DNA from: Pseudobdellovibrionaceae bacterium
Lineage (GTDB): Bacteria > Bdellovibrionota > Bdellovibrionia > Bdellovibrionales > Bdellovibrionaceae
Assembly: GCA_016719575.1 (NCBI GenBank)
Contig: JADJYV010000013.1
Location: 682,001-746,000 of the forward strand
Length of the DNA: 64,000 bases
Direction: 5' to 3'
Shown piece after piece: positions 51,651 to 61,237 of the stretch. The notes beneath the pieces were generated by a model that was not told the DNA's origin, did not search any database, and saw only the letters and a program-made list of their open reading frames with translations. The position numbers and the translations under genes were made by a program. Positions within the stretch are counted from its first letter, which is position 1. Each line of letters opens with the position of its first letter.

Positions 51651-53105
51651 TTATTTTTGCCATCGGTAATAGCCTATGGGTGGCATATTTTTCCAAATAC
51701 CGTCTGCCACTGCCACACTCATTCTTGGCAACATGGTTCCATCAGAAACTATTTTTCGAATTCCAGTATCGATATTGAGATCCTTGTTTTTTCCTATTGC
51801 ACTATTAGCACCATAGACTGCTGCCGTTGAAGAGAAGCCAGTATCAATGCGAATCATGTTGTTCCAACTTCCAAATGAGTCCGAGGTAAAAACACGATTT
51901 GGGTCTCGAGCACCGCCTTGACTAGTCATCATTTCATATGCTTTTTGGGTGCTGTAGGCGGCCGCAGCGGCGGCTTTCGGCGTGGCTCCGTTTTTAACTT
52001 CGTTGCGGGCTAAAAATGCTGTCATCAAAAAATGATACGGCTTGCCGATATCGCAAGTCGTAGAAATATTCCCGGGCATGCTGTATTGGTGGCCTGCCTT
52101 GGTAGAAATGAAATCTAGTTTTGGAATCGCCAATGAGATCGATGATAGAGCTACCTTTAATATTTCAAAGTCATCCCCTGCTTTGATGGGTTTTACTCTT
52201 GAGCCTAAGTTTGGGCCACCAGCGGCGAGGATGGCGATAATATTCCAAGAGGCATCTTCTGCTTCGCTAGGGGACATCCCCGTTTTTATGTAAGAATCAT
52301 AAATATCGTCGTGTAGATTGGCCTTGGTACTGACTTTTGAATCCTGGAAGCGGTTTAGGATCTTCAGTGCTGCAATTCTTGCGCCTTCAATGTATTTTTT
52401 GTTGGTAAACACTTCTTTAAATACTGGAACTGGAGTCAAACTTTCAGAACTAGGAGCAGCAAAATCAACGATGTTTTTAAAAGAATTTACACAGCCGAAC
52501 ACATCCAATCCGCCAATACTTGAGCAAAAAGCCATGGCTCCTAAATTTTTTTGCAACCCGCTGACAAGATCAGTCCCAGCTTTAAACTGATCTGGAGTTT
52601 TCATATATCTCGATGGATACGAGTTCATATCTTTAGCAACGTGATTTAAAATCAGCGAAGCATTTTTTGTTTGAAGCGAGGTCTTTAAGCTCGAAATGGA
52701 ACAAGCTATATAACGGCCGCAATTATCTGATTCGTCTGAAATTGAAAAGAGATGCTCACGTGCAGACAGAAGAGGTATCCGACTCATTACCCAGGGTTCG
52801 TCATAGTCGTCTTTGAATTCAGTCTTTGTTAGCTGTTGCTTGAGGATTGTTGGATCCGCACTAAGCTGATGATCCCTCTGAAACTCTTTTTCGTACTTTA
52901 AAATGTCCCACGCCGTCTCATTGCAGAATTTAGCCATATCCTGGAGTTAAGCTTTTTTGACGATTGCAATGTTACCAGTCAGTAGTGTTGATAGTTTCAA
53001 GCCACCGCAGGCTGCAAGAGAACCCACCATGCCCGGCTCTACTATATCCTGAGCGTAAGCAGTTCCATATAAAAGAAGTATCAAAAAGCTTGCTATGAAA
53101 GACAT
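51651..53105 (-). pseudogene. Large secreted-protein gene interrupted by an in-frame stop
   Basis: The frame starts at 53105 with a signal peptide (MSFIASFLILLLYGTAYAQ) and runs to a TAA at 52947-52949. It continues in the same frame for 428 more codons from LQDMAKFCNETAWDILKYEK to 51651. A single base change at the TAA would give one protein of 484 residues. An ATG at 52937 with AGGA very close could restart translation, but without a signal peptide. No family recognised. Cys-containing segments such as NCGRYIACSIS fit an exported protein. Confidence 0.7.
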
Positions 53106-53263
53106 TCTCTTATCTTAAAAGATTTCACCGGAGCCGCATTAAAATAAGTTTAGCCTACCAGAACGTCTAGTGTTTCTGACTACGCCAGAGATACTTTCAG
53201 AAAACTCCATCATCTTAACGAATTTGGGCGCCGATCATGGTGCCGCTCTTTGTACATCAAAGA

Positions 53264-53452
53264 AATGATTCTGGGCGCGCTGCCGCTATTGTTATCTGAG
53301 CCTTTTGGCGATCTTCAATAAGTTGAAGGTGGCGCGTAAAGCAGGGCCAATTTATCTGTGCTCCAAAATATTCAAGAAATATTGACAGCTATCGAGGGCG
53401 GCTCAAAATACCGAGGTAGCTTTAACATTAGTTGCCAAGTTTAGATTGGACT
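53264..53452. repeat. Inverted repeat, arm 2 (about 189 bp)
   Basis: Reverse-orientation copy of 49651-49839. The two arms flank 3.4 kb that holds the lipoprotein, the truncated secreted-protein gene, a small secreted protein and the nonsense-interrupted gene. Recombination between the arms would invert that segment. Confidence 0.85.
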
Positions 53453-53522
53453 AATGTCCAATCGACAAGAAATATTTTAGCCCGGACTTCCATTGTATTT
53501 GCAGAACTTGTACAATCAAGAA

Positions 53523-54083
53523 ATGAAACTATTTTTATTAATGACATTATTAGCTTTTCAAAATTCGTGGGCGCTGGATATAAAAAGACAGAATGATGAT
53601 TGTGACAAAATTATGATGAAATCAGGAAGGCCCGGAGTTACAGATACGGAACGAAGTCGTTATGAGTCAACACCGGAAGGGGACATTCACAGGCTACTTG
53701 AAACAACTAGATTAAACGGCAAATGTGTTCCCATTAAGTATAATGTAAAAAGACCAGGTGAAGATATGGAAGTTAGATGGTCATTGGAAGACTGTTATGA
53801 AATTGAAAAAGGCATTACCTTGGATGAGATAAGAAAGTGCCGGGTCACCGAAAGCAAAATCAAGACCTTGTTGCAAAGGGATTTTTCTGGCGTAGCAACA
53901 GACTACGGATACCCTACCTCTGGAATTTCACCAATTGAAATTGCCGCCGTCATCCGTGATAGATGCAAGGCAGAACCTGTTATAAAGGGGCTCCTCAAAG
54001 ACCCAGATGTAATCCAGTACTTCACACTGAAAAATACCTCACCAAAAATCCAAAAAAATCGACCACCGTCAGCAGTTCGATAG
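53523..54083 (+). CDS. Secreted protein of unknown function
   Basis: The start is the ATG at 53523, giving 186 residues with a signal peptide (MKLFLLMTLLAFQNSWA). The mature part is charged, with four Cys (NDDCDK, GKCVP, EDCYE, RKCRV) and further D-R-C-K. The C terminus is basic (KIQKNRPPSAVR). No family recognised. The ribosome site is weak (CAAGAA). Confidence 0.65.
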   Translation: MKLFLLMTLLAFQNSWALDIKRQNDDCDKIMMKSGRPGVTDTERSRYESTPEGDIHRLLETTRLNGKCVPIKYNVKRPGEDMEVRWSLEDCYEIEKGITLDEIRKCRVTESKIKTLLQRDFSGVATDYGYPTSGISPIEIAAVIRDRCKAEPVIKGLLKDPDVIQYFTLKNTSPKIQKNRPPSAVR

Positions 54084-54324
54084 ACACAATTTTAGAAACA
54101 GTGACTAGTTGACGCTGTGTTTTGTCGGCAAATTTGAATGTGCTTTTTGGGCTACAAGCAGTAGACGAACACTCCTGGAGCTCCGAGCGATTTGATTAGT
54201 CAACAACCCCTGGTCTCATTAACGCCATTCAATCAACAAAGCTCAGTTCAATAGGCTCAGTTGTTATGTACCGCCCATAAATCTGTGCCTTTCTAGGGTC
54301 CCGGGAAGTTGCCCACAAAAACAA
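54084..54324. other. Gene-free stretch
   Basis: Nothing could be supported here: no frame with a ribosome site, no repeat of the other elements in the window. It separates the secreted-protein gene from the terminator of the convergent gene. Confidence 0.5.
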
Positions 54325-54357
54325 AAAATCCGCTGTCCAGTAAGGTTCAGCGGATCG
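54325..54357 (-). terminator. Terminator of the 54.4-54.9 kb gene
   Basis: On the minus strand ATCCGCTG pairs with CAGCGGAT around a 12-base loop, followed by T6 and a T-rich tail. Strong. Confidence 0.92.
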
Positions 54358-54383
54358 TGATGTTTGAAATCCAGAATCAAGTG

Positions 54384-54917
54384 TTAAATATCAGACCAGC
54401 AGATCACTTCACAGTCTGAAATATCAATAGGATTTAACGAAAGAATATGTGGGACCCTGTGAAATAAAAGCGGTCTGTGTTTTTCTTTAGCACATGAGCG
54501 ATACCACTCAAGTGTCGCAGCGGGAAGTTCAGGTAATTGCTCAAAGGCTGTATGCGAAAAATTCACTACTTGACTATGAGTTAACTCCCCATCGTCATTT
54601 TCATACTTAAAAACAACTGTTTCAATTGGTGAGAGTTTTGTAATCGGAATCTTATACCATAGATCTTTCTCGTCAGGACTAAACCCCAGTGCTACTAAGC
54701 TCTGATATACTTTTTTGGGGTCAATAGGTGCAAAGTGAACAACATCGTTCCAGCGACAATTTAATATTGGGATTTTTTCATCCATTAAAGATTCCCGCCC
54801 TTTGTATTTCTGAACCTCTTTAGCGTATACGGACGGAATCTTTTCCTCCATTTGATTCAGGGGAAAAATAATATGGCCTTCCAAATCATTAGGTTTTCTG
54901 TGGTAGATATATTTCAT
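54384..54917 (-). CDS. Hypothetical cytosolic protein
   Basis: The 177-residue protein has no signal or membrane segment. It begins MKYIYHRKPNDLEGHIIFPL and includes CRWNDVVHFAPIDPKKVYQS and LEWYRSCAKEKHRPLLFHRV, and looks like an intact globular protein. A terminator directly behind it supports expression. The opening pattern (M-x-Y-x-Y-H with G-x-I-x-P-L-N) is seen in uncharacterised proteins, some near ADP-ribosyl-binding-type folds, but I cannot name a family. Confidence 0.65.
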   Translation of the reverse strand: MKYIYHRKPNDLEGHIIFPLNQMEEKIPSVYAKEVQKYKGRESLMDEKIPILNCRWNDVVHFAPIDPKKVYQSLVALGFSPDEKDLWYKIPITKLSPIETVVFKYENDDGELTHSQVVNFSHTAFEQLPELPAATLEWYRSCAKEKHRPLLFHRVPHILSLNPIDISDCEVICWSDI

Positions 54918-55129
54918 AGTAATATTTTACTTAGATCACCGATAGATCCTTCTAAAGGAAACAAATCTCAAACAGCCTAAAAACGAATACAATCGCGCTG
55001 GGCACCTGAGTAATCGCCCCGCCGCCAAACTTGGCTTAAAACGCAAGCGTCTGGTACAGAAAACAGAGATCGAAAGCAGCAGCCTCCGTTGGGGCCTCCA
55101 AGGCGCCGCGTTGGGAGGATCGCGGCCCT

Positions 55130-55528
55130 CTAGAGGCCATTCCCCTCAATAAAGCCCTCAAGATCCGATCTCCAATAATACGTGGACCCATTATCGAAAG
55201 AAATCAGGTCTTCGTCAGACATTTGGGATTCCCACTCAGACTGAGCGCAACTCCAAGAAACCGGGTCCATTTCTTTCATTACAGAGACAGCGTCTAAAGT
55301 CATCCAGCCGACAGTGATTTCGTCAGGGTAAGATTCCCGCACGAAATTCTCAAACGCCTCATCAAGGTCAACGGCCTCAAGATTTTCTTGAAGAAGCTCT
55401 TTTATAACCCAGTCGGTGCCATATTCACAGCCGGAGCCTTGTAACAAGCGCATTAAATCGTGGAAGCCACAAGTTTTACTTAGGGCGATGCGTCCTGTTT
55501 CCAAAGTTTGGACACAGTTTGTATTCAA
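55130..55528 (-). CDS. Hypothetical acidic protein
   Basis: The 132-codon frame starts at TTG (55528); the true start may lie further in. It is acidic, with DLDEAFENFVRESYPDEITV and SDEDLISFDNGSTYYWRSD near the end. The composition is protein-like across the whole frame. Family unknown. Confidence 0.5.
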   Translation of the reverse strand: MNTNCVQTLETGRIALSKTCGFHDLMRLLQGSGCEYGTDWVIKELLQENLEAVDLDEAFENFVRESYPDEITVGWMTLDAVSVMKEMDPVSWSCAQSEWESQMSDEDLISFDNGSTYYWRSDLEGFIEGNGL

Positions 55529-55569
55529 ACTTCGTTGCCAACGTGCGAATTTGTGCCGACAATTTTCTC

Positions 55570-55806
55570 ATGCTTAACCGAAGTTCAGATTTGAAAAATT
55601 ATTTGCAAGATCTTCGTAATGCAAATTTCGGATTCAATTTTCCTATGTCCTTCGCTATTAAAGCAACAGGACGCAAATCTATTCGTTTCACCACTAAAGT
55701 AGATACTGGAGATGGAGAGCATGATGCTGTATTTATCTCAACCAACGAAGACTATCATAAAGATATTAGGAGAGTCATTTGTGCCAAATCTTCAAGTACT
55801 CAATAA
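55570..55806 (+). CDS. Hypothetical small protein, possibly a fragment
   Basis: From the ATG at 55570 the 78 residues are SSDLKNYLQDLRNANFGFNF and on to FTTKVDTGDGEHDAVFISTN, plausible as part of a protein. No ribosome site is seen, and the frame extends upstream across the end of the previous gene on the other strand. It may be a gene fragment. Confidence 0.35.
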   Translation: MLNRSSDLKNYLQDLRNANFGFNFPMSFAIKATGRKSIRFTTKVDTGDGEHDAVFISTNEDYHKDIRRVICAKSSSTQ

Positions 55807-55992
55807 CCACTTGTTTGTCGGGTCCCTGCGGACCGGCATCGCATTTTCAAGCAAGTCAGCTTCTAGCAAGTACTGACATTGTGTCCCGGTAACGACCCAA
55901 ATGGTTTTTAAAAAGTAGAACGGGGCCACCTTGGGGACCTTTTAATCCAATGACCAATATTTCAAGAATACAAGTGATTTTCATCGACTCGA

Positions 55993-56874
55993 TTAAGGAA
56001 CTCGTTTTAAGAAATCCAGCACCAGATCTCGGCGCTTCAGCTCATCTGTACCGTAAAATCCGTGGTCCGCATCAGGGAAGTAAGTCACTTCGGGGGAGCG
56101 TCCGAACTTTTTTAATTTTTCTTCCAGGCGTTGGGTCTGTTCAAACGGCCATACTGTGTCTTTTGCTCCAACGGTGATCATGATTGGTCCGTCGTATTTT
56201 TCAATTGCAATGGGCATTCCAGTCGAAATGGGCACGCCGTTAAACAACCATGCACTTTTTGTAAAATCGATTTTGTTAAAATCATTTTCGGGATTACAAC
56301 TTGGGTTCCAGCGGTAGTCGGTCTCTTTTGATTTTTCGGTACATTGGCCTTCGCCGAGTTTGCAAATCCAGCAAGCTGGTTCGCTCCAGTCCCAATTGTA
56401 AGCTCCGTTATAAACATCGCTAGGACTGTGAGCGATAAGCGCGCTTGGGTGAGTTTCCGGAGTGGAAGTCAGGCTGCCCAAAATCATAGTCAGCTCAGCG
56501 CCCCGAGAAAATCCATAGACCACGACTTTTCCATTACCAGCAGGGTTTTTGCGCAACCAACGAATTGCTGCCTGAACTCGCGTCAATTCTATGTTTTGCA
56601 ATGTTTGTCGGGGGCCAGTGAGGCCGCGGTTGCAATCGAAATAACAGTAGGTCATTACGCCGTAGCCCATGGTGGCCAAAAGATTCGCTTCGCCCGATAG
56701 CGAGCGGCGAGAGCCGCCTTCGCTGCCGTGAAGCATTAGGATCATGGTGTGTTTGTTGGTGTCATTGGGACTGACTAAGCCACTTCCCACAAATGGCGTC
56801 GCCTCAAAGGTCAACGGGTAAGCACCGGCGCAGATGGAAACGAAACTCGCCAGGACCCAAATAAAAATTTTCAT
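55993..56874 (-). CDS. Secreted alpha/beta hydrolase (dienelactone hydrolase-like)
   Basis: The start at 56874 gives 293 residues with a signal peptide (MKIFIWVLASFVSICAGA). Visible are the oxyanion loop MLHGSEGGSRR near 48, nucleophile VYGFSRGAEL near 125, the acid VGAKDTVWPF near 235 and His in DADHGFYG near 268. Cys pairs in SEPACWICKLGEGQC suggest disulfides. This fits the BAAT/dienelactone hydrolase group that cleaves esters. Intact and probably periplasmic or secreted; substrate unknown. Confidence 0.85.
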   Translation of the reverse strand: MKIFIWVLASFVSICAGAYPLTFEATPFVGSGLVSPNDTNKHTMILMLHGSEGGSRRSLSGEANLLATMGYGVMTYCYFDCNRGLTGPRQTLQNIELTRVQAAIRWLRKNPAGNGKVVVYGFSRGAELTMILGSLTSTPETHPSALIAHSPSDVYNGAYNWDWSEPACWICKLGEGQCTEKSKETDYRWNPSCNPENDFNKIDFTKSAWLFNGVPISTGMPIAIEKYDGPIMITVGAKDTVWPFEQTQRLEEKLKKFGRSPEVTYFPDADHGFYGTDELKRRDLVLDFLKRVP

Positions 56875-57114
56875 GAACTCTGTATAACCTGCGGGCTGAT
56901 CGACCGCAATAGATCCAGTTGATTTGAAACTATTTTCAAACAACCCCGACTCTGGAGTGACGGATTAGTAGGCGCTTATCCTATTGAAATTACTGAATCA
57001 CGATGCCTTGCGGATAGGCAATTCGCCTTATATCACCCTGTTTCCTGGTTTTTATCGAGAAATTAGCCTTGGGAACGTATAGACTCGCCCACTTTGGTTC
57101 GCTAAACTTATAGC

Positions 57115-57629
57115 ATGATAGACCTGCGCAAAACACTCCTAGATGCCAGCGATGCTTTGATAAAAGCAGGGGTTACCCATGCCCTTATCGGCGGCTTTGC
57201 GATGGCAACCTATGGCCACCACCGCGCAACAGTCGATGTTGATTTCTTGGCAGATGGCAAGAGTCGTGACCTGATAAAAACCGCCCTTCTTAAGCAAGGA
57301 TTTCAACTCATTCACGAATCCAACGAGGTTTTGCAATTCTCCGGCCCCGGTTTATTAGATATTCTGCTGGCAAACCGCCCTTAAGCCAAGAAATGCTTTC
57401 ACACGCCACTCAGAACTCAGCACTTGGAGTATATGTCGTTCGCGCAGAAGATATCATTGGTTTAAAGATTCAGGCCTATAAAAATGACGCCTCCCGCGAA
57501 CTTCAAGACAAAGCGGATATTCAAAAACTTTTGAGCTCGCCACAAATTGACCTCGCCCTCGTAAAGAAATATGCCGATCTTTTTGATGAATGGACAGTTA
57601 TCGAGAAACTTCAAAGGGTAAAGCCATGA
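57115..57629 (+). pseudogene. Nucleotidyltransferase-like gene with a one-base frameshift
   Basis: The first 89 codons read as a minimal nucleotidyltransferase: THALIGGFAMATYGHHRATV and D-V-D-F-L, where the two Asp of D-V-D bind metal. A stop follows at the CCC 57378-57380. One more C continues as NRPLSQEMLSHATQ and on to RAEDIIGLKIQAYKND, RELQDKADIQKLL, ending at 57629. The second half carries the family's typical K-x-D-I-x-D/Q-x-x-x-L pattern. Intact length would be about 171 residues. Such proteins act as toxins or accessory enzymes (AbiEii/MNT-like). Confidence 0.75.
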
Positions 57630-57703
57630 CCATGGATGAATATTTTCAATTTTGGAGCAGTATTGGAAACTCTTTCCTCAACCGCCACAAAACCCAAAAT
57701 TGA
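57626..57703 (+). CDS. 25-residue frame coupled to the nucleotidyltransferase gene
   Basis: MTMDEYFQFWSSIGNSFLNR follows with an ATGA overlap of the previous stop. It could be a tiny partner or the start of a truncated one. The overlap is the only support. Confidence 0.3.
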   Translation: MTMDEYFQFWSSIGNSFLNRHKTQN

Positions 57704-57993
57704 GTATAAAATTATTTTGCTTTAAAACAGACCAACGGAAACGTTTTAACTTCGCCCCGTCGAATTATAAAAACAAAAGACCTCGGTAACTAAATTTCAA
57801 ACAAAATTAATTTTAAATTGAATGCGACGAACCCTAAACTGAATAAATCTAATTCATCTGTCTCTTCATTGTGAAAATTTTTAGTTACGAACAATCCGTT
57901 TGAAAAAGCGGATTGTTTTCGTTGTCCCTTGAATTGATTCAAAAAAATATTTTTACTGTCTACAATTTGTGTAAGATATTTAAATTAGATCGT
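57704..57993. other. AT-rich gene-free stretch with one terminator
   Basis: No coding sequence is supported in these 290 bases. A hairpin with T tract at 57888-57921 is the only visible signal. The base composition is clearly lower in GC than the core region. Confidence 0.5.
57888..57921 (+). terminator. Rho-independent terminator
   Basis: ACAATCCG pairs with CGGATTGT around a TTTGAAAAAG loop, followed by TTTTCGTTG. It probably ends the nucleotidyltransferase transcript. Confidence 0.8.
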
Positions 57994-58852
57994 TTATTCA
58001 GAAAGTAATCTTTGAAACCAAGTTGTATTGTATTTATAAAAAACCATTATCAATGCTGTTACTTCTTGAGGATTCTCTGCCGCAAACTTTTCATACTCAC
58101 TTAAATTTTTAAATTCTGTATTTTTTAAAATTTTGGCAACTTTTGCCAAGCATTTTCTAAATCAGCAATAAATTTTGCACCACGTGACCTGTGGTTAATT
58201 TTTTATTCCTAATGATGTCAATTTAAAATAAATGGCTAAATATTCGCGTGCCCAAAAAAACAAATGAGAAGAGTGTTGAATATTTTGAAGTTGTAAAGAA
58301 CTGCAGCGGTAAAAAGAACCAATTTCAGTGATGCCATACGATAATACTTCACCATCAGGTAAGCTAATTTCACCATCTTCTCTTCGGACATGAGGTCTAT
58401 TACTGTCGTATGCTTTATCTGACCATCCTCTTATTCCAAAAGGTTTTGAAAAAACTATCAGTGTGTTTTTCAACTTCAGTTTGATTTTTAGGTTCAGCAT
58501 AAAATTGAAGATCTGTTTTTGTATCATTAAGTAGGTGAGCATCAGCACGCTTAGATGGTTGAGCAGTTATTATACGCATAAATTGGTCAATTCCACCACT
58601 TAAACCACGTTGATAGTGAACTCCAGAACTAAAATCATTCTGTATTTTGATCCATTGATTTGGACCTTTCTCAAAGACCTCAACGAGTTTATCTTTAAAA
58701 AGGTCAATTATCTGTGGTGATGATTTTGTCTCAGGATGAAACAACGAAATACACGCGATTTCTGCATTAGCCATTAGAGCTGAAAAACATGTAACAATAA
58801 AATATAAGCTCAAAATTGTTATTCGCTTATAAAAAATATTTACAGCTAACAT
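57994..58852 (-). pseudogene. Secreted-protein gene with several one-base frameshifts
   Basis: The gene starts at 58852 behind AAAGGAA with a signal peptide (MLAVNIFYKRITILSLYFIV). It reads to KHTDSFFKTFWN. Dropping one A (58444-58447) continues KPFGIRGWSDKAYDSNRPH to LTSLGIKN; a further slip near 58197 leads to HRSRGAKFIADLE; another at 58153-58156 leads to AKVAKILKNTEFKNLSEYEK and to the stop at 57994. All slips lie in A or T runs. Ancestral length about 285 residues. Function unknown. Confidence 0.65.
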
Positions 58853-58906
58853 CAATAAATTCCTTTCTAGCTAATCTCTAAGTATTAATGCAATAAGAAT
58901 GACAAG

Positions 58907-59042
58907 GAGGCTAAGACAAATAAATGGCCTTTTTGATCCCAACCCAAAGTATCCCCGGCCGGCCCCAGGGGATTTTTTTTATGAGTTTCGCACCGGAACC
59001 GTTATGTTACGAGGCTGCCGCGACTCCGCGGGCTCTGTTTAG
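58907..59042. repeat. Direct repeat, copy 2 (about 136 bp)
   Basis: Second copy of 49058-49190, with a T8 instead of T6 run and a few substitutions. It carries the same TCCCC...GGGGA hairpin. The two copies enclose 9.7 kb. A short AGAGCC/GGCTCT hairpin (59041-59055) follows this copy only. Confidence 0.9.
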
Positions 59043-59065
59043 AGCCGCAGGCTCTATTCCCAAAG

Positions 59066-59386
59066 ATGGGAATTGTTGAATTTGAATTAAAATATTACAG
59101 CAGTATTTTTATCGAAAATAAAAATCGCAAAAATATTCGTGATGCCGACGACTGTATTGATTTTGTTTTGATGTATGAGCGAGACCATCGCCAGATGGAG
59201 ATTTGGCCCCAGATCGCAATGCTCTATACGATGTGTATGAATTATTTGAAGCGCAACACTTCGATAAGCGACGACCCAATAATGGGTCAGGGGCGATATG
59301 TTTTTGAATTAGTAAAACTCCGCTATGAATATAAACAGCAAATCCTGCGAGGCCATGCCAAGCGAAATGGATTTGTAATCGTTTAA
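59066..59386 (+). CDS. Hypothetical protein
   Basis: The 106-residue frame is helical and charged: DADDCIDFVLMYERDHRQME, then IWPQIAMLYTMCMNYL and VKLRYEYKQQILRGH. No signal or membrane segment. It begins 24 bases after the direct repeat, without a clear ribosome site, so the start may be lost or replaced by the repeat. Confidence 0.45.
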   Translation: MGIVEFELKYYSSIFIENKNRKNIRDADDCIDFVLMYERDHRQMEIWPQIAMLYTMCMNYLKRNTSISDDPIMGQGRYVFELVKLRYEYKQQILRGHAKRNGFVIV

Positions 59387-59532
59387 TCTTTAATAGCCGA
59401 AGTCAGCCAGTAGCCTGTGTTTATCTCTGATACTAACTGGCATTGGTGTTATATGGGCATCTGGCCCCTCAGGGTACAATTTCTTTGACAAAACTGGATA
59501 TTTGAGCGAAGTCAAGGCCCTCGGGGGACTTT

Positions 59533-60455
59533 ATGTTAAAAATGTTTTTTGGTACTTTCGTTTTGCTGTGCTGTGAATTTTCATATGCAGCGAAAGTTAT
59601 TAATTGGGGGCCAGATTTTGAGGCCACTTTTTCTAATTCTTCATCGCTGACCATAGATCAGAAGAATGAATTGTTAAACTCATTTGAAATGAAGAGCCCA
59701 TACATTTTCGAAAAAATTATTTACAGAAAAAACGAGGGTGACTGGCTTGGAAGAAAAGCCAAAAAGCGTGAATTGTTTTTTGCCGAACTGGAAAATTTAA
59801 AACCTAAAATGGCTACTCTTTTTAAGAATGCAGAGGTTCTGGTTGCGGAAAAAGAAGCCCAATTCAAAAAACTATTTCCCGATCTCGCTAATGACATTCC
59901 AGTTATTTTTATTCCGTCGATTTTTTCATTTAATGGAAAAGTAGTCTATTTGCCCGATTATGGACGAACTGGACTATTGATGGGTGTTGATTTGATTTCG
60001 TACAGAAATGACAATACTGATGTTTTGTTTTCCCATGAATTCTTCCATGCTTATCACGAAGATAATTTGGCTGATGGATCTACTGGAGCAACGATGGCGA
60101 CACCTTTATGGAAAGAGGGATTTGCAACATATGTAAGTGGACTTTTAAATCCAGATCAGGACGACAATGTGCTTTTAATGGACGAGGCTTTGGCTAAAAA
60201 GTGTGCAGATCAAAAGTTTGTTAAAGAAATTGCAAAAGAGTATTTGGTGCTTTTGCAAACCGATGGTGAAAAACCTATTCGGATTGGTTTATGACAAGTG
60301 GACAAGCGCAGCCAACCCGTCGGGGATATTGCTTGGGCCTAAGGGTGATTCGTGAAGTTGCTAATGTGAATGCACTTGGTGACATGATCAAGTGGGAAGA
60401 AACCAAATTTTCAGTAGAAATTGAAAAAACATTAAATGAAATAGTAAACAAATAA
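59533..60455 (+). pseudogene. Secreted HExxH metallopeptidase-like gene with a late frameshift
   Basis: The first 253 codons encode a signal peptide (MLKMFFGTFVLLCCEFSYA) and a predicted zinc peptidase with FSHEFFHAYHEDN near residue 168 and PLWKEGFATYVSGLL near 195, where E of EGFA can be the third ligand. This fits gluzincin-like DUF2268 relatives. After DGEKP the frame shifts; one more base in A5C2 (60269-60275) gives YSDWFMTSGQAQPTRRGYCL and continues to 60455. The shift removes only the last about 55 residues, so the zinc site remains. Ancestral length about 307. Confidence 0.75.
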
Positions 60456-60468
60456 TAGAGGAGATTTT

Positions 60469-61185
60469 ATGAAATTGGTATTGATTGCAACTTTATTGGC
60501 CACAAGTGTTGCTCTGGCAAATCCTGAGGTGAAAGAGTTTGATTCGGCGGGGCTTGTAGAGGTCAAAGTTGAGAATATGTCTGGGCTAGTTTCTGTTAGC
60601 ACTGGTGAGGGAAACAAAGCGATTGTGTCCGCTACGAAAAATAAATTTAGTGATAAATGCAAAATGACAATTGAAAAGGTTGATAGAAAGCTATTGGTAA
60701 AAGTTGAAAAAAGCGGAATTTTTTCTACGGGTGATTGTGATGTGAATTTTGAAATTAAAACACCTAAGTCAGTCAATGTTGATGTATCAAGCCGGTCAGG
60801 TGATTTAAAAGTCACTGGAACTCAAGGGAAATTAGATTTTAAAATTGGCAGTGGTAATGTTTTGGCTGATGGAGAGTTTAAGAACTTAGATGGGAAATCT
60901 GGTAGCGGCGATGTTACTGTCAAAGGTCTTTCGGGTGGTGGAGAATTAAAAACAGGGAGCGGTGCAATTACTCTAACATTTGCTACATCAAAACTGAATG
61001 GTTCAATTGACATCAAGTCTGGAAGCGGCAATGCGACCCTTTTGTTTCCAAAAGGTTCTTTGGTTATGACAAATTATAAAGCTGGCAGTGGTGAGATGAC
61101 TAATGAACTTGGCGACAACCCAAAAGCTGAATTTAAGATTTCTATGAAAGCTGGATCTGGAGATTTGAAAATTAAGACTTATTAA
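60469..61185 (+). CDS. Secreted DUF4097-like beta-solenoid protein
   Basis: AGAGGAG lies six bases before the ATG. After a signal peptide (MKLVLIATLLATSVALA) the protein of 238 residues forms regular beta repeats with SRSGDLKVTG, GSGNVLADG, GSGDVTVKG, TGSGAITL, GSGNATLL and AGSGDLKI, each about 20-30 residues. This S-G-x-G-D/N pattern is that of DUF4097/DUF2807-type putative adhesins. It begins 13 bases after the metallopeptidase stop, so the two were probably one operon. Possible surface or periplasmic structural role. Confidence 0.85.
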   Translation: MKLVLIATLLATSVALANPEVKEFDSAGLVEVKVENMSGLVSVSTGEGNKAIVSATKNKFSDKCKMTIEKVDRKLLVKVEKSGIFSTGDCDVNFEIKTPKSVNVDVSSRSGDLKVTGTQGKLDFKIGSGNVLADGEFKNLDGKSGSGDVTVKGLSGGGELKTGSGAITLTFATSKLNGSIDIKSGSGNATLLFPKGSLVMTNYKAGSGEMTNELGDNPKAEFKISMKAGSGDLKIKTY

Positions 61186-61204
61186 TTTCCGGAATCAATT
61201 TTTT

Positions 61205-61237
61205 GATTGAAAAGGGTCTCTACTATGAGACCCTTTT
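61205..61237 (+). terminator. Terminator of the DUF4097-like gene
   Basis: AAAAGGGTCTC pairs with GAGACCCTTTTT around TACTAT. Strong, directly behind the gene. Confidence 0.95.
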
